Shown here piece by piece: positions 61,040-64,000 of a stretch of 64,000 nucleotides of DNA (within the stretch, counting starts at the first letter, position 1; each line of letters opens with the position of its first letter). A program made the translations under genes and the position numbers. The notes beneath the pieces are model-generated. The model was given only the letters and a program-made list of their open reading frames with translations. It was not told the DNA's origin and ran no database searches. Origin of the DNA: CAZXEJ01 sp964639895 (GTDB taxonomy: Bacteria; Desulfobacterota_D; UBA1144; Nemesobacterales; JADFKM01); the NCBI GenBank assembly GCA_964639895.1, contig CAZXEJ010000004.1, positions 10,881 through 74,880 of the forward strand, given 5' to 3'.

Positions 61040-61792
61040 ATGGAAGTGAGGCTCAACAGGTACCTCGCCATGTGCGGCGTTGCGGCGAGGAGGAAGGCCG
61101 ACTCGCTTATCCTGGCCGGGCGCGTCACCGTAAACGGCCGCACGGTCCGCGAGGTCGGCGTAACCGTAAGGCCGGGCCGTGACGTCGTGGCCGTGGGCGG
61201 CAGGGTCGTAAGGCCCGCCCCGCCGAGGGTGTACGCTCTCAACAAGCCGCCCCTCTGCCTCACCACCCTGGGCCGCGACGAGCGGGGGCGTTCCACGGTC
61301 GTGGAGTTGACGGCCGACATCCCGGCCAGGGTGTTCCCCGTGGGCAGGCTCGACTACGACGTGGAGGGGCTGTTGATCCTTACAAACGACGGCGAGCTTG
61401 CTCAGCGGTTGATGCACCCCCGCTATGGGGTGGAGAAGCAGTACGTGGCCCGCCTCGAGGGCGCAGTCGACACGGAGACGGTGCGGCGTATGCGCCGCGG
61501 GACGGAGCTCCCGGACGGCCCGGCGCGGCCCGACGCCCTGAGGGTTGTAGCGCGAGAGGACGAAGAGACCGTGGTAACGGTGGTGTTCCACGAGGGCCGG
61601 AACCGGCTGGTCAAGCGGTTCTTCGCCTCGTTCGGCCATCCGGTAAGGAGGCTCAAGCGCGTGCGCGTGGGCAACGTGAGGCTGGGCAGGCTGGGCAGGG
61701 GGAGATGGCGGGAGCTCACGGCGGAGGAGGCGGCGGGACTCAGGCGACTTGTGGGGCTTGGGGACCGCCCATCGGCGGAGGAGCGACGATGA
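61040..61792 (+). CDS. rluB: 23S rRNA pseudouridine synthase, RsuA/RluB family
   Basis: 250 residues. N-terminal S4 RNA-binding domain (RLNRYLAMCGVAARRKAD, VTVNGRTV), then the catalytic domain with LNKPPLCLTT, the active-site GRLDYDVEGLLILTNDG (Asp nucleophile) and EGRNRLVKRFFASFGHPVRR. RluB, RluE/F and RsuA cannot be told apart with certainty, but RluB fits best. Stop overlaps tmk by 4 bp (ATGA). Confidence 0.88.
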   Translation: MEVRLNRYLAMCGVAARRKADSLILAGRVTVNGRTVREVGVTVRPGRDVVAVGGRVVRPAPPRVYALNKPPLCLTTLGRDERGRSTVVELTADIPARVFPVGRLDYDVEGLLILTNDGELAQRLMHPRYGVEKQYVARLEGAVDTETVRRMRRGTELPDGPARPDALRVVAREDEETVVTVVFHEGRNRLVKRFFASFGHPVRRLKRVRVGNVRLGRLGRGRWRELTAEEAAGLRRLVGLGDRPSAEERR

Positions 61793-62460
61793 GCAGGAAG
61801 GGCGCGTTCATAACGATCGAGGGCACCGACGGAAGCGGCAAGAGCACGCAGGCCGCGCTGCTCGTAGAGCGCCTCCGGCACCTCGGCCTACCGGCCGTAC
61901 TCACCCGCGAGCCCGGCTGGGGCGCCGTAGGAGAGGCGCTGCGCCGACTGCTGCTCGACGAGCGCTCCCTGCGGCTCGACCCCTTCGCCGAGCTGTGCCT
62001 CTTCTGTGCCGACCGCGCCCAGCACGTAATGGAGCTCATCAGGCCCGAACTCGAGCGGGGAAGCGTCGTTGTATGCGATCGGTTCAGCGACTCCACCGTG
62101 GCCTACCAGGGCTACGGACGGCGGCTCGACCTCGGTCTGGTCGAGAGGATGGCCTGGGAGGCGGCGCGTGGCCTGAAGCCCGATCTCACCGTGCTGCTCG
62201 ATCTGCCGTTCGAGGAGGGGCTCAAGCGCATCGACGCCCGCGGCGGCCGTACTAAGCTTGACGACGAGACGCTCGCCTTCCACCGCCGCGTATGGGACGG
62301 CTACAGGCGGATTGCGGCGGCCGACCCGCGGCGGGTGGTCACGGTGGACGCGGCCCGCAGCGTTGACGAGGTCGCCCGAGACGTGTTCGGGCTGGTGGCC
62401 CGCACGCTCGGGCTGGAGGAGCGGAACGAGGGAGACGATGGACGCACCAGGCAAGCATGA
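61789..62460 (+). CDS. tmk: Thymidylate kinase
   Basis: dTMP to dTDP. 223 residues: P-loop IEGTDGSGKSTQA, LTREPGWGAVGEALR, VVCDRFSDSTVAYQGYGR (DR motif) and lid region DARGGRTKLDDE. Start ATG 61789 overlaps rluB by 4 bp. Overlaps holB by 23 bp. Confidence 0.95.
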   Translation: MSRKGAFITIEGTDGSGKSTQAALLVERLRHLGLPAVLTREPGWGAVGEALRRLLLDERSLRLDPFAELCLFCADRAQHVMELIRPELERGSVVVCDRFSDSTVAYQGYGRRLDLGLVERMAWEAARGLKPDLTVLLDLPFEEGLKRIDARGGRTKLDDETLAFHRRVWDGYRRIAAADPRRVVTVDAARSVDEVARDVFGLVARTLGLEERNEGDDGRTRQA

Positions 62461-63511
62461 CGCCCGACGGGACGGCGCCGTCGAAGCGGCCCCCCACTTC
62501 GCCCGCCTGGCGGGGCACGAGGCGCACAAGCGCGCACTCACCGCCGCGGCCCTCTCCGGCCGTGTGGCTCACGCCTACCTGTTTTCGGGCCCCGAGGGAG
62601 TGGGGAAGCGACAGTGCGCCCTTGCGTTCGCGCGGCTGCTAAACTGCACGGCGCCCGAGGACGAGGAGGAAGGTCGCACCTGCCCCTCGTGCCGCAAGAT
62701 AGAGCGCCACACGCACCCCGACGTATTCGTCCTCGAACCGGAGGGGTCGAAGGAGATCAAGGTCGGACAGATACGCGAGCAGGTCGAAGAGCGACTCCAG
62801 CGCACCCCCGTCGAGGGACGCTACAAGGTGGCCGTCATCGACGGTGCCCACCGCATGAATGCGGCGGCCCAGAACGCCTTTCTCAAGACCCTGGAGGAAC
62901 CGCCCCCGCGGACGGTGATGGTGCTCGTGACGGAGGAGCCGGGCGGTCTGCTCCCCACGGTGCGCTCTCGCTGCCAGCACATGGTGTTCTCCCCGCTTCC
63001 GCTCGACGAGGTGGCGCGAGAGCTGGAGGCGCGTGGGGTGCTCGCCGGCGAAGAGGCGCTCGAGGCCGCGGCCCTTGCCGGGGGCAGCCTGGGCAGGGCG
63101 TTGCGCATGGACGGCGAAGCTCTCGCGCTCGCAAGGGAAGCGGCCGCGCGGCTCGGGGGCGGCGGGCGGCGGGAGAGCGCCGCCCGACTGCTGGAGTACG
63201 CGGCCTCGCTGCCCGTAGGCGGAGGCGTCGAGGATACGGAGCGGCTGGGGCTGCTGTTCGATGCCCTTCACCTGGTGCTGCACGAGGCGCTGAGGCTGGG
63301 ACTGTGGCTGCCGACGGCGTTGCCCCAGGGCTCGCCCCTCCACGAAGCGGCCGCGGCGGCGGCCACGTGCCATGGCGCGGAGGCGCTTGTTGAGATGGCC
63401 CGACGGGTCGAGGAGGCTCGGGAGAGGGCGTTTGCGGCGGGCTCGAACAGGCTGCTCATACTGGAGAACCTGTGGCTCAGGCTCGCGCGCGGGGGCGGGA
63501 GGGAAGAGTAG
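62438..63511 (+). CDS. holB: DNA polymerase III delta-prime subunit
   Basis: Clamp-loader subunit, 357 residues from ATG 62438 (GAGGGAGACG upstream). AAA+-like: FSGPEGVGKRQCALAFARLL, a Cys-rich zinc motif with only three clear Cys (C in LLNCTAP, then CPSC), VIDGAHRMNAAAQNAFLKTL, EEPPPRT and the arginine-finger-like RSRCQ. The C-terminal helical domain is Ala/Gly-rich. Inside tmk by 23 bp, so translationally coupled. Confidence 0.92.
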   Translation: MDAPGKHDARRDGAVEAAPHFARLAGHEAHKRALTAAALSGRVAHAYLFSGPEGVGKRQCALAFARLLNCTAPEDEEEGRTCPSCRKIERHTHPDVFVLEPEGSKEIKVGQIREQVEERLQRTPVEGRYKVAVIDGAHRMNAAAQNAFLKTLEEPPPRTVMVLVTEEPGGLLPTVRSRCQHMVFSPLPLDEVARELEARGVLAGEEALEAAALAGGSLGRALRMDGEALALAREAAARLGGGGRRESAARLLEYAASLPVGGGVEDTERLGLLFDALHLVLHEALRLGLWLPTALPQGSPLHEAAAAAATCHGAEALVEMARRVEEARERAFAAGSNRLLILENLWLRLARGGGREE

Positions 63512-63512
63512 G

Positions 63513-63794
63513 GTGGACGAGTACGACAGGCAGAGGACGAGAGAACGCATACGGGCGCTGCTGCTGCGCTCCTTCGTACCGCCCGACGAGGCCCCGTCGC
63601 TGGGGTGGGAAACGCCCCTTGTGGCCTACGGCATAGGGGCGGACTCGGTGGCCACGCTCGAGCTCGTACTCAAGCTCGAAGAGGAGTTCGGCGTCGAGAT
63701 AGACGAGGGCGCAGTGGAAGAGGACGACCTGGAGAGCATCGACTCGCTGTGCCGCCTCGTCGAGAGGGCGGCCCGCAAGCCCGGGGGAGGGTGA
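63513..63794 (+). CDS. Acyl-carrier-protein-like protein
   Basis: 93 residues from GTG 63513, one base after the holB stop, with GGAGGGAAGAG upstream. The phosphopantetheine site is the Ser in YGIGADSVATLELVLKLEEE, continuing EFGVEI, with further helices to residue 85. It fits a stand-alone carrier protein rather than the main AcpP (which has DSLDTVE). No synthase or ligase gene is adjacent; its position in a replication/tRNA operon is odd. Confidence 0.8.
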   Translation: MDEYDRQRTRERIRALLLRSFVPPDEAPSLGWETPLVAYGIGADSVATLELVLKLEEEFGVEIDEGAVEEDDLESIDSLCRLVERAARKPGGG

Positions 63795-63825
63795 AAAAGG
63801 GGCGGAAAGATGCACCCGCCGCCCC
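63794..63825 (-). terminator. Rho-independent terminator of the minus-strand partial gene
   Basis: The minus strand reads GGGGCGG ... CCGCCCC followed by TTTTT. An 18-bp palindrome (63830-63847, AGGGGCGC/GCGCCCCT around TA) overlapping the stop codon may add a second stem. Confidence 0.65.
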
Positions 63826-63836
63826 CCGCAGGGGCG

Positions 63837-64000
63837 CTAGCGCCCCTTGGTCTTCTCCTTTATGTACTGCTCCAGCGAGTGGATGAATTCCTTGCGCACG
63901 CGGTCGCTGGCCTTGGAGATGGGCTCCAGCACCACCTTCTCGTACACCTCGGCGGCCGTCTCCTCGAGGTTCTCGTCCCCCGTCGTGCGGGCCAGCCTGA
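63837..64000 (-). CDS. 3' end of an unknown gene (5' end outside window)
   Basis: 53 codons and a TAG at 63839-63837. The C terminus is charged and helical (LEETAAEVYEKVVLEPISKA, then RVRKEFIHSLEQYIKEKTKG). No family recognised from this fragment. Convergent with the ACP-like gene; a terminator follows. Confidence 0.7.
   Translation of the reverse strand, partial: RLARTTGDENLEETAAEVYEKVVLEPISKASDRVRKEFIHSLEQYIKEKTKGR

Noticed and set aside
1..64000. CRISPR arrays, insertion sequences, prophage or integrase genes
   Set aside because: No regular repeat-spacer pattern, transposase, integrase or phage structural motif was seen.

Overview
The window is GC-rich bacterial chromosome from a Gram-negative (diderm) organism. 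Evidence for an outer membrane includes a TonB-dependent receptor, a TolC-type channel, a beta-barrel porin, an MCE/MlaD protein, lipoproteins and a muropeptide recycling operon. LL-diaminopimelate aminotransferase, the short form of HisG, ihfA directly behind pheT, glcEF and very large PstA/PstC permeases point to a deltaproteobacterial/Desulfobacterota-like lineage. This placement is an inference, not a proven assignment. AUA and AGG codons are common despite the high GC. I see no phage genes, insertion sequences or CRISPR array, so this looks like core chromosome with a few accessory loci.

Layout. 1-3.4 kb: murQ-anmK-nagZ (minus), peptidoglycan recycling. 3.7-9 kb: tRNA-Gly(CCC), an MCE protein, purH, a TolC-family channel and a FrnE/DsbA-like protein. 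9-11 kb: about 2 kb without a credible gene. 11-22.7 kb: porin, MidA-like methyltransferase, a second gene-free stretch (1.2 kb), dapL, a GT2 glycosyltransferase, a hydrolase, a TetR regulator with a clear promoter and operator, an aminotransferase and an M48 lipoprotein protease. 22.9-29.6 kb: pstSCAB-phoU (minus) behind a Pho-box-like repeat. 29.7-35.4 kb: a helical unknown, an MshEN/pseudo-receiver protein, glcF-glcE and a CBS protein. 35.6-38.8 kb: bolA, monothiol glutaredoxin, small unknowns and a SnoaL-like protein. 39-43.9 kb: a cobalamin locus made of riboswitch, SD-sequestering hairpin, btuB-like receptor, seven-repeat beta-propeller lipoprotein and BtuF-like binding protein. 44-50.8 kb: fabH, pgi, an AEC transporter, a DUF1152 protein, a membrane-anchored hydrolase and a second SnoaL-like paralogue. 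51-53.8 kb: prmC-murA-hisG. 53.9-60.6 kb: M50 protease, a tRNA methyltransferase and pheT-ihfA-DUF502-tilS. 61-64 kb: rluB-tmk-holB-ACP-like, then a partial unknown gene.

The most interesting item is the cobalamin locus. Its surface-type beta-propeller lipoprotein sits directly behind the TonB receptor and recalls Bacteroidetes BtuG, but in an apparently unrelated lineage. Other points are a receiver domain that has lost its phospho-acceptor Asp, several genes whose -10 box sits 8-9 nt before the start codon (probable leaderless mRNAs), a probable AUU-initiated transporter, an aminotransferase with Arg at a normally invariant Asn, and the two large gene-free regions. All similarity statements come from reading motifs by eye; no database search was made.
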